Shown here one piece after another: positions 7,958-13,868 of a stretch of 18,659 bases of DNA. The translations under genes were made by a program, and so were the position numbers. Location of the stretch: the NCBI RefSeq assembly GCF_000720635.1, contig NZ_JOCF01000107.1, positions 1-18,659 of the forward strand. The letters run 5' to 3'. The stretch's first letter is position 1; the number at the start of each line of letters is the position of its first letter. Below the pieces are notes generated by a model. That model did not search any database, was not told the DNA's origin, and was given only the letters and a program-made list of their open reading frames with translations. The DNA is from Streptomyces sp. NRRL WC-3742 (GTDB lineage: Bacteria > Actinomycetota > Actinomycetes > Streptomycetales > Streptomycetaceae).

Positions 7958-8258
7958 CCTCCCCCTCTGCCGGTCCCGCCCTCCGGCGCCCGGCCATTGC
8001 CAGCAGTATGGCCGTGACTCCCCCCGGCCACACCCGACTTGCGTGGATCTTGAGCATGTCGCGCACGGTTCGTGTGCCGTGCCCGCACGGTGGTCCTCCC
8101 GTGGCGTGCCGTGGCGTTCCGTCCGACGCGGGCTGCACCCTACGCGGTTCCCTGAACCCACCGGAACATCGGGGTCCGCAACCCGGCCCGCGACCCGGCC
8201 GCGCAACCCGGCTGCGGGAACCGGCTCCGGGATCCGGTGCGCGGCGGGCCCCGCTCCG
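7958..8258. other. Divergent intergenic region between glnX and the nucleosidase gene
   Basis: About 300 bp without a supported gene. It holds an inverted repeat GGCCAT-10 nt-ATGGCC (7992-8013) that overlaps a possible minus-strand -10 (CATACT, complement of 8005-8010), a palindrome CCGTGC-CC-GCACGG (8077-8090), and three near-repeats of AACCCGGC/GACCCGGC at about 8178-8213. The first could be an operator for the glnX promoter; no assignment is firm. Confidence 0.4.
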
Positions 8259-8264
8259 TACGAT
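8259..8264 (+). promoter_or_regulatory. -10 element (TACGAT) of a leaderless promoter
   Basis: TACGAT fits TANNNT and ends 6 nt before the ATG at 8271, so transcription should begin at or next to the start codon. No purine-rich ribosome site precedes the ATG, as expected for a leaderless mRNA. Confidence 0.6.
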
Positions 8265-8270
8265 GGCCCC

Positions 8271-8846
8271 ATGCGCCTGCTTGGAACGATCGCCCCCGAC
8301 CGCCCGCTGCTCGTCGTCGCCGTCCGCGAGGAGGCGGCGCACCTGGACGACCTCCTGCCCGTGCTGCTCACGGGGATCGGGAAGGTCAACGCCGCCGTCG
8401 CACTGGCCACCGTCCTCGCCCAGGGCGAGAAGCCCTCCGAGGTGGTCAACCTCGGCACGGCCGGCGCGCTGCGCCCCGGCCTGGAGGGCACCCACCACGT
8501 CGCCCAGGTGATCCAGCACGACCTGGACACCCCCGCCCTGTACGCCCTCACCGGGCGCAACTACGGCGCCCCGCTGGTCGTCTCCAAGGGCGACGGGCCG
8601 GTACTCGCCACCGGCGACCTGTTCGTCTCCGAGGAGGCCGCGCGCGAGCGGCTGGCGCGGCACGCGGACCTGGTGGACATGGAGGGCTACGCCGTCGCCA
8701 CCGTCGCCCACCGGGCCGGGGTGCCGGTGCGGCTGGTCAAGCACGTCAGCGACGAGGCGGGCGAGGGCGCCGTGCGCACCTGGAAGGAGTCGGTCGACGA
8801 CTGCGCCCGGCACCTCGCCGACTGGGTCTCCCAGCAGGGGTGGTGA
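8271..8846 (+). CDS. 5'-methylthioadenosine/S-adenosylhomocysteine nucleosidase-like protein (PNP/UDP family)
   Basis: 191 residues. Expected to cleave the N-glycosidic bond of MTA, SAH or a related nucleoside in the cytosol, releasing the base. Family motifs in order: VREEAAHL (equivalent to the catalytic-site Glu near the N-terminus), GIGKVNAA, NLGTAGAL (ribose/base site), VDMEGYA (ribose-binding Met-Glu) and VSDEAG (catalytic Asp). It is shorter than typical MTA/SAH nucleosidases (about 230 residues), mainly through a missing segment between the first motif and GIGKV. Substrate is not certain: futalosine or another nucleoside is possible. Single gene, leaderless, facing the sigma-factor gene tail to tail. 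Confidence 0.85.
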   Translation: MRLLGTIAPDRPLLVVAVREEAAHLDDLLPVLLTGIGKVNAAVALATVLAQGEKPSEVVNLGTAGALRPGLEGTHHVAQVIQHDLDTPALYALTGRNYGAPLVVSKGDGPVLATGDLFVSEEAARERLARHADLVDMEGYAVATVAHRAGVPVRLVKHVSDEAGEGAVRTWKESVDDCARHLADWVSQQGW

Positions 8847-8862
8847 CGGGCGGTCCGTCGGA

Positions 8863-8883
8863 CGCCGAGCTCCTTCGTCGGCG
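8863..8883. terminator. Possible bidirectional terminator
   Basis: CGCCGA and TCGGCG arms (6 bp, 9-nt loop) lie 17 nt past the nucleosidase stop, in the gap where it converges with the sigma-factor gene. No U-tract on either strand. Confidence 0.4.
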
Positions 8884-8903
8884 GAGTCCGGATCAGCCCG
8901 GGG

Positions 8904-8969
8904 CTCGGATCAGCGGAACTCGGATCAGCGGAACTCGGATCCGTGAAATGCGGATCAGTGGAATGCGGA
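8904..8969. repeat. 15-bp tandem repeat covering the 3' end of the ECF sigma gene
   Basis: Unit ctcggatcagcggaa: two exact copies (8904-8918, 8919-8933), a diverged third (8934-8948), a fourth (8949-8963) and a partial fifth. A degenerate copy may precede them near 8888. On the minus strand the fourth unit encodes the last residues and stop of the sigma protein (SAFH, TGA), and the following units repeat that ending out to 8904. The structure looks like local expansion of the gene end. Confidence 0.88.
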
Positions 8970-9848
8970 CAGGTCCATCGCGGCCAGCCGCTCCTGGTCG
9001 GCGATGACCTCGATCGAGCTGATCGAGCCGTCCACGACCGTGAACGCCATGATCGACAGCGCCCGCCCGTTGTCGCCGATGACCACCGCGCCCGCGGTGC
9101 CGTTGACCAGCGCCGGGCGGGCGAACGGCGACAGCGTGCCCCAGAGCGCCGCCTGGCCCGCGACCGTCGCGGCGCCGGTGAGCACCACGGTGTGCCGGGC
9201 GAGGACGGAGCCGCCGTCCGAGCGCAGCACCACGTCCGGGTCGAGCACCGCGAGGAGCCCGTCCAGGTCCCCGGTGCGGGCGGCGGCGAAGAAGGCGTCC
9301 ACGGCGGTGCGTTGACGCCCGAGGTCGCGGTCCGGCGCGGGTGCCTGCCCCTGCACCTTGCGGCGGGCCCGGCTGGCGAGCTGGCGGGTGGCGGCGGAGG
9401 TCTTCTCGATCAGCGGGGCGATCTCCTCGAAGGGCACCGCGAACAGGTCGTGCAGGACGAAGGCGACGCGCTCGGCGGGGGAGAGCGACTCCAGCACCAC
9501 CATCAGGGCCAGGCCCACCGAGTCCGCGAGCAGCACCTCCTGCTCGGGGTCGACGACGCCCTCGCGTCCCAGGAGCGGGTCGGGGATGCCGGTGCCCGGT
9601 TCGAGGGGGTCCTCGCGGCGCTGGGCGCGGTCGCGCAGCAGGTTGAGGCAGACGCGGGAGACGACGGTGGTCAGCCAGCCGCCCGGGTTCGTCACCTCGG
9701 AGGTGTCGGTGCGGTCGTAGCGCAGCCACGCCTCCTGGAGGGCGTCCTCGGCCTCGGTGATCGAGCCGAGCATCCGGTACGCGACGGCGCGCAGGTGCGG
9801 GCGGTGCTCCTCGAAGAGCGCGGTCCGGGAGGGTGTCGTCTCGTCCAC
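8955..9848 (-). CDS. ECF sigma factor with C-terminal SnoaL-like domain (ECF41/SigJ type)
   Basis: 297 residues. Sigma region 2 (about 10-75; RMLGSITEAEDALQEAW), a linker with GIPDPLL where ECF41 proteins carry a WLPEP-type motif, sigma region 4 (about 111-165; LSPAERVAFVLHDLF then a helix-turn-helix ending ASRARRKV), and a SnoaL/NTF2-like domain (about 180-290) with DGG (211-213). In this group the C-terminal domain, not a separate anti-sigma factor, controls activity. No carboxymuconolactone decarboxylase gene, the usual ECF41 neighbour, is here. GTG start supported by an AAGGAAG ribosome site 8 nt upstream. Confidence 0.92.
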   Translation of the reverse strand: MDETTPSRTALFEEHRPHLRAVAYRMLGSITEAEDALQEAWLRYDRTDTSEVTNPGGWLTTVVSRVCLNLLRDRAQRREDPLEPGTGIPDPLLGREGVVDPEQEVLLADSVGLALMVVLESLSPAERVAFVLHDLFAVPFEEIAPLIEKTSAATRQLASRARRKVQGQAPAPDRDLGRQRTAVDAFFAAARTGDLDGLLAVLDPDVVLRSDGGSVLARHTVVLTGAATVAGQAALWGTLSPFARPALVNGTAGAVVIGDNGRALSIMAFTVVDGSISSIEVIADQERLAAMDLSAFH

Positions 9849-9873
9849 GGTGGTGACTTCCTTCGTCGGGATG

Positions 9874-9901
9874 GTCGTCTCATCCGACTATGCAGGTGGC
9901 A
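9874..9901 (-). promoter_or_regulatory. Candidate autoregulated ECF promoter
   Basis: On the minus strand TGCCACC (9895-9901) is followed after 17 nt by CGAC (9874-9877), resembling the ECF41 promoter pattern TGTCACA / CGTC with two and one mismatches. The start would fall about 25 nt before the GTG at 9848. Autoregulation is common in this family, so this is plausible but unproven. Confidence 0.35.
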
Positions 9902-9916
9902 GGGAGATCAACTCCC
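9902..9916 (-). terminator. Short inverted repeat after the HEAT-like gene
   Basis: GGGAG-5 nt-CTCCC, about 18 nt past the stop at 9934 on the minus strand and just upstream of the candidate sigma promoter. A stem of 5 bp with no U-tract makes a weak terminator; it could also be an operator. Confidence 0.3.
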
Positions 9917-9933
9917 GGTGGGGGTGGGGGAGG

Positions 9934-10911
9934 TCATAGTCGCGTCGTTCCGGATCCGAATTGCTCCAGGAGCGCGTCATGTACCGCCGTGAGGGCCCGA
10001 CCCTGACGGGTGGGGCGCTCGGGGTGGCACAGCTGCTCGATGCAGTCGGGGAGCCCGTGGTCGTCATTCACGTTGCTCAGCCACGGGACCGGGGAGAGGC
10101 GGGCCGTCAACTGCTCGGTGACCAGGGTGTCGAAGAGTTCGTGGAGTTCGTCCGGGACGTCGCCCTCGACGAGACAGAGCCAGGCGAGGCCCGCACTCAC
10201 CCGTACGTCGTCGGGCCGGGTCTCGTCCCGCCACCACACCCGCATCTGCTCGGCGGTTGCCGGATCGCGCTGCTCCCAGGCGAGTTGGCCGATGGCGAGG
10301 ATGAGGGAGGCCCGTACGGCCGGGTCGTCCTCGACGGCCAGCCGGGCGCGTAGCCGGTCAGGAACCTCGCCGACGGAGCGGGGAACCACTGCCAGCGTGA
10401 AGGCGACGTTCCAGCGGACGCCGGGCTCGGAGTCGTCGAGCAGGTGCAGCAGGATGTCGGCGTCGGCTGCTGCTGCGGTCCGGGCGGCCTGGACTGTCCA
10501 CGCGACCAGGCCGCCGCCGGGCTCGTACCATCCGGATCGGTCGGGGTCGTTGGTGCAGAGCAGGTGGTCGCGCGAGGTGTCGCCGAAGTTGGACTCGCGT
10601 GACACCGAGCCGACCAGCCGGAGGAGGGCGGCGCGGTCGCGGGGAAACGCGAGGGCGATGCGGATGAGGAACGGCACGGTCAGGGCACCCACGGCGGAGG
10701 TGGTGCCCTGGTGGCAGATCCGGTTCCACAGGGTTCCGACGGCGTGGCCGGAGGCCGTGTCGTCGCCGAGGCGGATCGTCTCCAGCAGGCCCGGCACGTC
10801 CGCTCCGGTGCCGAAGTAGTGGTTGAACCGCTCCCAGGGCACCGTCTCGTAGCGCAGCCCGTCCTTGACCTCGCGCGGCATCGCGGCCATCACGGCCCGT
10901 ATGTCTTCCAC
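9934..10911 (-). CDS. HEAT-repeat-like protein of unknown function
   Basis: 325 residues, probably cytosolic. Helical pairs with HEAT-like spacing are visible in the middle, for example LLDDSEPGVRWNVAFTLAVV and VEDDPAVRASLILAIGQLA, typical of alpha-solenoid protein-binding folds; no catalytic motif was seen. Start taken as GTG at 10911 because a GGGGAGGGG ribosome site ends 7 nt upstream; ATGs at residues 8 and 11 are alternatives. It is 85 nt upstream of the sigma-factor gene on the same strand, so read-through is possible, but a separate promoter probably lies in the gap. Such proteins are frequent in streptomycetes without a known role. Confidence 0.8.
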   Translation of the reverse strand: MEDIRAVMAAMPREVKDGLRYETVPWERFNHYFGTGADVPGLLETIRLGDDTASGHAVGTLWNRICHQGTTSAVGALTVPFLIRIALAFPRDRAALLRLVGSVSRESNFGDTSRDHLLCTNDPDRSGWYEPGGGLVAWTVQAARTAAAADADILLHLLDDSEPGVRWNVAFTLAVVPRSVGEVPDRLRARLAVEDDPAVRASLILAIGQLAWEQRDPATAEQMRVWWRDETRPDDVRVSAGLAWLCLVEGDVPDELHELFDTLVTEQLTARLSPVPWLSNVNDDHGLPDCIEQLCHPERPTRQGRALTAVHDALLEQFGSGTTRL

Positions 10912-11043
10912 CTGGCTTCCCCTCCCCGTGGATCCCCCTGTTGTTCTATCGCGCGCCTCTGACACGGGCACGTAGCGCCAGGATCTCCGCGACGGCCGCG
11001 AGCCGCGACTAATGCGGAGTTGTGACACGGCATCTGCCGCCGC

Positions 11044-11080
11044 GGGGTGGTCGTCGATGGGGTGGTCGTCGATGGGGTGG
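11044..11080. repeat. 15-bp tandem repeat (ggggtggtcgtcgat x2.5)
   Basis: Two exact copies (11044-11058, 11059-11073) plus ggggtgg. It lies in the 265-bp gap upstream of the HEAT-like gene, where no gene is supported. Confidence 0.8.
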
Positions 11081-11124
11081 CGGCCCTCAGCGCCGCCACC
11101 CCGTTGGCTTCTCGGCAGGTGGTG

Positions 11125-11157
11125 GGTGGGGTGTTGAGCCAAACCCCACCTTGGGGT
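11125..11157 (-). terminator. Probable terminator with overlapping alternative hairpins
   Basis: GGTGGGGT (11125-11132) and ACCCCACC (11143-11150) form a perfect 8-bp stem with a 10-nt loop, 27 nt past the stop of the gene at 11177-11734. The same ACCCC can instead pair with GGGGT at 11153-11157. The two pairings exclude each other, as in attenuators, but no leader peptide or ligand motif was seen. Termination for the upstream gene is the simplest reading. Confidence 0.5.
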
Positions 11158-11176
11158 GAAAACTCGCGGACCGGGC

Positions 11177-11734
11177 TCAGAAGGCGGTCGGCGGTCGGAG
11201 GATGAGGTCGGTGGCCACGGCCCAGTGCTCGTCGGCGGCGGTGACGATCAAGCAGCCGTGCTGGCCCGGGATTTCGGGCACCAGTGCGCTGCTGGCGCCG
11301 TGCGAGTGGTGGACCTCGACGGGGATGTCGGTGCCGTCGAGGCGGACGACACCCCGGGTGGTGGTGGTGTCGAGGGGGGCGCCGAATCCGTCGCGGATGG
11401 CGGAGTGGCTGACGCGGTCGGAGTTGGCGAGGTAGGTGAGGAGCTGCGACTGCGGGCTGGTGAACGACTTGACCCGGTGGTGCTCCGGGACGGGCCGGGA
11501 GGTCTGGACGATCGCGACGAACTCGCGCTCCAGGTGGTAGTTCACGTCGAGGTGGCAGAGGTAGTCGTCGTTGGACATCCGCCCGAGGAGGGGGAACCAG
11601 CCGGTCGGGGTGGAGCTCAGGACGGCGATCCGTTCACCCCACTCGTCGGCGCTCTCGCGGTGGGTGGGGACGCGGTGGGGCGGTGGGCCCGGGCGGCGGA
11701 ACAAGGGCGGGGCCTTTCGGTCGAGGAGGCTCAA
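11177..11734 (-). CDS. Hypothetical protein, 185 residues
   Basis: Not recognised. Codon use is strongly GC3-biased across the reading frame, so it is probably a real gene. No signal peptide or membrane helix; the N-terminal 30 residues are Pro/Arg-rich and the rest looks like a compact mixed fold (notable stretches GWFPLLGRM and HLDVNYHLEREF). Start unsure: TTG at 11734 opens the frame but overlaps a good -10 element, whereas TTG at 11704 (175 residues) has GAAAGG 8 nt upstream. Divergent from the MarR gene and followed by a strong hairpin, so probably monocistronic. Confidence 0.72.
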   Translation of the reverse strand: MSLLDRKAPPLFRRPGPPPHRVPTHRESADEWGERIAVLSSTPTGWFPLLGRMSNDDYLCHLDVNYHLEREFVAIVQTSRPVPEHHRVKSFTSPQSQLLTYLANSDRVSHSAIRDGFGAPLDTTTTRGVVRLDGTDIPVEVHHSHGASSALVPEIPGQHGCLIVTAADEHWAVATDLILRPPTAF

Positions 11735-11762
11735 GTATCAGTGGTGGCAAGGGGGTTGAAAA
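11734..11762 (-). promoter_or_regulatory. Candidate promoter of the 185-residue hypothetical gene
   Basis: On the minus strand TTTTCA (11757-11762) and GATACT (11734-11739, one mismatch from TATACT) are 17 nt apart. If used, transcription would start near 11727 and favour the TTG at 11704 as start codon. Confidence 0.45.
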
Positions 11763-11787
11763 GGAGGTTGGGGGCCGGAAGCGGGAG

Positions 11788-11813
11788 GTTGTTTGTATGT
11801 GCATGTATTCTGG
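11788..11813. promoter_or_regulatory. Operator-like site 1, upstream of marR
   Basis: GTTGTTTGTATGTGCAT followed by a TTCTGG tail. It shares 15 of its first 17 positions with the minus-strand reading of site 2 (12372-12396) and is clearly related to site 3. It lies 31-56 nt before the MarR ATG, within its likely promoter, so autorepression is inferred. Confidence 0.65.
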
Positions 11814-11843
11814 CCGTATCACCCACAGTGAGGAGGAGACGCC

Positions 11844-12293
11844 ATGGCGACGTCACCCGATGCGCCCGCGCGCACGTCCGACCAGGCCGCCTGGGGGCGC
11901 GTCCTCGCGCTGCACGCGCGCGTGGAGCGCGAGCTGGCCACGGCCCTGCAGCGCCGGCACGGGATAGGGCTGTCGGAGTACCGCTCGCTGGAGCACCTGC
12001 ACCGGTCCGAGTCGAGCGAGCTGCGCATGCAGGACCTCGCGGACCGGGTGGGCCTGGGGCAGTCCTCGGTGACGCGGCTGGTGGGGCGCCTGGAGGCGGC
12101 CGGTTTCGCCTTCAAGGACCTGTGCCCGACGGACAAGCGCGGCGTCTACGCCGTCATCACGGACGAGGGCCGCGAGCGCTACCAGGTCGCCCGGGCGACG
12201 TACGCGGAGGTGCTGTCCTCGACACTGAACACGGCGATGGGCGATCCCGAACTGGCGGCGACCGTACAGGCGTTGCGGGTGGCGCAGGGCTGA
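11844..12293 (+). CDS. MarR-family transcriptional regulator
   Basis: 149 residues; dimeric winged-helix DNA-binding protein. The DNA-binding part is at about 43-110: MQDLADRVGL, then the recognition helix QSSVTRLVGRLEAAGF (about 73-88) and a wing with D97/R99. A lone cysteine, C94, sits just before the wing. Start supported by AGGAGGAG 7 nt upstream of the ATG. It precedes two SMR pump genes by 132 nt, and the same operator-like motif occurs before marR and before the pumps. This supports local control of drug or cation efflux, with the inducer unknown. Confidence 0.93.
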   Translation: MATSPDAPARTSDQAAWGRVLALHARVERELATALQRRHGIGLSEYRSLEHLHRSESSELRMQDLADRVGLGQSSVTRLVGRLEAAGFAFKDLCPTDKRGVYAVITDEGRERYQVARATYAEVLSSTLNTAMGDPELAATVQALRVAQG

Positions 12294-12310
12294 GCCCGTC
12301 TTGACGGACT

Positions 12311-12335
12311 GATGCTTGCTCATGCAAGCTTCTGG
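12311..12335. promoter_or_regulatory. Operator-like site 3, between marR and the SMR genes
   Basis: Contains the perfect dyad GCTTGC-TCAT-GCAAGC (12314-12329) and ends with the same TTCTGG tail as site 1. It begins 17 nt after the marR stop. As the most symmetric of the three sites it probably shows the recognised half-site best. Confidence 0.65.
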
Positions 12336-12347
12336 TGTTCGGCCGAT

Positions 12348-12363
12348 CGGAGCTCGGGCTCCG
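12348..12363 (+). terminator. Hairpin between marR and the SMR genes
   Basis: CGGAGC-TCGG-GCTCCG, a 6-bp stem with a 4-nt loop, about 55 nt past the marR stop and before operator site 2. It may end the marR transcript so the pump genes use their own promoter. No U-tract. Confidence 0.4.
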
Positions 12364-12371
12364 CTCGGCCT

Positions 12372-12396
12372 CCAAGAGTATGCACGTACAAGCAAC
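12372..12396. promoter_or_regulatory. Operator-like site 2, upstream of the SMR genes
   Basis: The minus strand reads GTTGCTTGTACGTGCAT, nearly identical to site 1 but inverted relative to the gene it serves. It lies 30 nt before the first SMR start, where a repressor would block the promoter. The centre is TGTACGTGCA, an imperfect palindrome. Confidence 0.65.
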
Positions 12397-12425
12397 TACC
12401 TGCTTCTCGTCTCCGGGGGACACCC

Positions 12426-12746
12426 ATGCAGTGGCTCTACCTCGCCATCGCCGACATCTTCGAGATCGCCGTCGCCATCGCGGCGGGCAAGGCGGCGGGC
12501 TTCAAACACCGCGGCTGGACGGCCGCGACGCTGATCAGCGGCGCCATCGGGACGTACTTCCTCAGCAAGGCGCTGCTCACCTTCGACGTCGGCGTCGGCT
12601 ACGCGATCTGGACGTCCGTCGCGGGCGTCGGCATCACCCTGCTGGGCGCGCTGTTCTTCGGGCAGCGCCTGAACTGGCGCAAGGCGCTGGGCGTCGCCGT
12701 GATCATCGCGGGCGTCGTCGGGCTGCAACTGAGCGGCGCGGCCTGA
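12426..12746 (+). CDS. Small multidrug resistance (SMR) family efflux protein, subunit 1
   Basis: 106 residues, four membrane helices: proton-coupled exporter of small cations. The essential membrane Glu is E13 (ADIFEIAVAI), and GYAIWTSVAGVG and FFGQRLNWRK match the helix-3 signature and following loop of EmrE/Gdx proteins. Positive charges are in loop 1 (KAAGFKHR) and loop 3 (QRLNWRK), with none at the termini, so by the positive-inside rule the termini should face outward. Followed after 46 nt by a second SMR gene with opposite bias, so a heterodimer is likely. ATG has GGGGG about 6 nt upstream. Substrate unknown. Confidence 0.92.
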   Translation: MQWLYLAIADIFEIAVAIAAGKAAGFKHRGWTAATLISGAIGTYFLSKALLTFDVGVGYAIWTSVAGVGITLLGALFFGQRLNWRKALGVAVIIAGVVGLQLSGAA

Positions 12747-12792
12747 GAGTTACGCCCACTTCCTCGTACGATCGACGAAAGGAACCGTCCTC

Positions 12793-13176
12793 ATGTCCGA
12801 CACCGCCACCGGTACCGCCCACGGCACCAGCGCCGTCCGCCGTTCCTCGGCCGACTCCTGGCTCATGCTCCTCCTCGCCGGCGCCTTCGAGGTCGGTTAC
12901 GCGCTCTGCGTCGGCGGGAGCCACGGCTTCACCCGGCTGTGGTGGTCGCTGGTCGCCGTCGTGTTCTTCCTGCTGACGCTGTGGGCGCTGAGCGCCGCGC
13001 TGCGCACGGTCGACGTCGGGATCGGCTACGCGGTCTGGGCGGGGATCGGCTCGGTGGGCGCGGCGCTGCTGGGCCCCGTCCTTTTCGACGAGAGGCTCAC
13101 GGCCGTGCAGGCCGGGTGGCTCGCGCTGATCATCGCGGGGGTCGTCTGGCTCAAGCTCGCGGACCGGCCGAGCTGA
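12793..13176 (+). CDS. Small multidrug resistance (SMR) family efflux protein, subunit 2
   Basis: 127 residues; partner of the preceding SMR protein. A 20-residue hydrophilic N-terminal extension precedes four helices. The essential Glu is E33 (AGAFEVGYAL), and HGFTRLWWSL and GYAVWAGIGSVG are close to the SugE/Gdx guanidinium-exporter group. Arg/Lys lie mainly at the N-terminus (RR), loop 2 and C-terminus (KLADR), predicting termini in the cytoplasm, opposite to subunit 1. The ribosome site AAAGGAA precedes the ATG. Quaternary ammonium compounds or guanidinium derivatives are possible substrates; no guanidine riboswitch was seen upstream. Confidence 0.92.
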   Translation: MSDTATGTAHGTSAVRRSSADSWLMLLLAGAFEVGYALCVGGSHGFTRLWWSLVAVVFFLLTLWALSAALRTVDVGIGYAVWAGIGSVGAALLGPVLFDERLTAVQAGWLALIIAGVVWLKLADRPS

Positions 13177-13186
13177 GCCCGCTCAG
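13173..13186. terminator. Palindrome holding both converging stop codons
   Basis: CTGAGC-CC-GCTCAG is a perfect dyad. Its left arm contains the TGA of the second SMR gene and its right arm the TGA (read on the minus strand) of the histidine phosphatase gene. The converging genes are separated by only 6 nt. It could serve as a small bidirectional terminator. Confidence 0.5.
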
Positions 13187-13803
13187 AGGTGGTGGTCGGC
13201 CGGGAACCCCGTCCAGCGGAGGTCGGCGGGCAGGTGCCGCTGATCGTTGTGCAGCAGGACGGCGGGCGGCCGGCCGGGCGCCCACCGCAGCACGGTGAGG
13301 CCGGCGTTGGCGTGGTTCAGGCCGAGCCAGCGCCACCTCGGGGCGTCCAGGGCTTGGCGGACCAGCCAGGCGATGAGGAAGTTGTGGGTGACGAGGAGTT
13401 CGTGGCGCTCCTGGTCGCCCGGTACCGGGCCGGTGAAGCGCTCCATCGCCTGCGCGGCGAGGGCCGGGCCGTGCTCGCGCTCCTCGGGGGTGGTGCGGGA
13501 GAGGAACTCCAGGAGGAAGTCGGCGCTGTCGGCCGGCAGTTCGGCCCGCTCGGGCACGTACGGGACGTAGTCCCCGGCGTGCTCGGAGACGGCGAGGGCG
13601 GCGGCGGGGAGGTGTCCGGCGACCAGCCGCGCGGTCTGCGCGGCGCGGGGCAGCGGACCGTGGTGGACGGCGGAGATCGGCCGCCCCGCCAGCCGCTGCC
13701 CGAGCAGCTCCGCCTGCCGCTCCCCCCGCCCGGAAAGCCCACTCTCGTCGGGCAACGCCTCCCCGTGCCGGGCGAGGTAGAGGTAACGGGCGGCGCTGCT
13801 CAT
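13183..13803 (-). CDS. Histidine phosphatase superfamily protein (phosphoglycerate-mutase fold)
   Basis: 206 residues, probably cytosolic. LARHGEA holds the catalytic R12-H13-G14; R53 (PRAAQTARL) and H140 (LLVTHN) match the conserved phosphate-pocket Arg and second His, and E74 is a possible general acid. The fold covers phosphoglycerate mutases and many small-molecule phosphatases; the substrate cannot be told from sequence. ATG at 13803 has AAGGGAG 7 nt upstream. It follows the VOC gene on the same strand, but a strong palindrome between them suggests separate transcription. Confidence 0.92.
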   Translation of the reverse strand: MSSAARYLYLARHGEALPDESGLSGRGERQAELLGQRLAGRPISAVHHGPLPRAAQTARLVAGHLPAAALAVSEHAGDYVPYVPERAELPADSADFLLEFLSRTTPEEREHGPALAAQAMERFTGPVPGDQERHELLVTHNFLIAWLVRQALDAPRWRWLGLNHANAGLTVLRWAPGRPPAVLLHNDQRHLPADLRWTGFPADHHL

Positions 13804-13824
13804 CGGTGGCTCCCTTGTGGCGCG

Positions 13825-13859
13825 TGCACAGGAAGTCGGCGTGGCCGACTTCCTGTGCA
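13825..13859. repeat. Palindromic element 1
   Basis: TGCACAGGAAGTCGGC, loop GTG, then the perfect complement: 16 bp. It starts 9 nt past the VOC stop (minus strand), so it can act as that gene's terminator. Compared with element 4, A-T replaces G-C at the fourth pair in both arms, a compensatory change. Confidence 0.95.
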
Positions 13860-13868
13860 GTGGGGTGG

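Noticed and set aside
6389..8017. Plus-strand open frame opposite glnX
   Set aside because: Gly-rich shadow of the membrane-protein gene; the opposite strand has clear helices and a ribosome site.
11021..11027. Exact TGTCACA on the minus strand upstream of the HEAT-like gene, as an ECF41 -35
   Set aside because: The next CGTC is about 26 nt away, too far for the usual spacer, so a promoter is not supported.
12294..12425. Guanidine riboswitch before the SMR genes
   Set aside because: The gap holds two operator-like dyads and a short hairpin; no conserved ykkC-type core was recognised and it is too short for a full aptamer plus switch.
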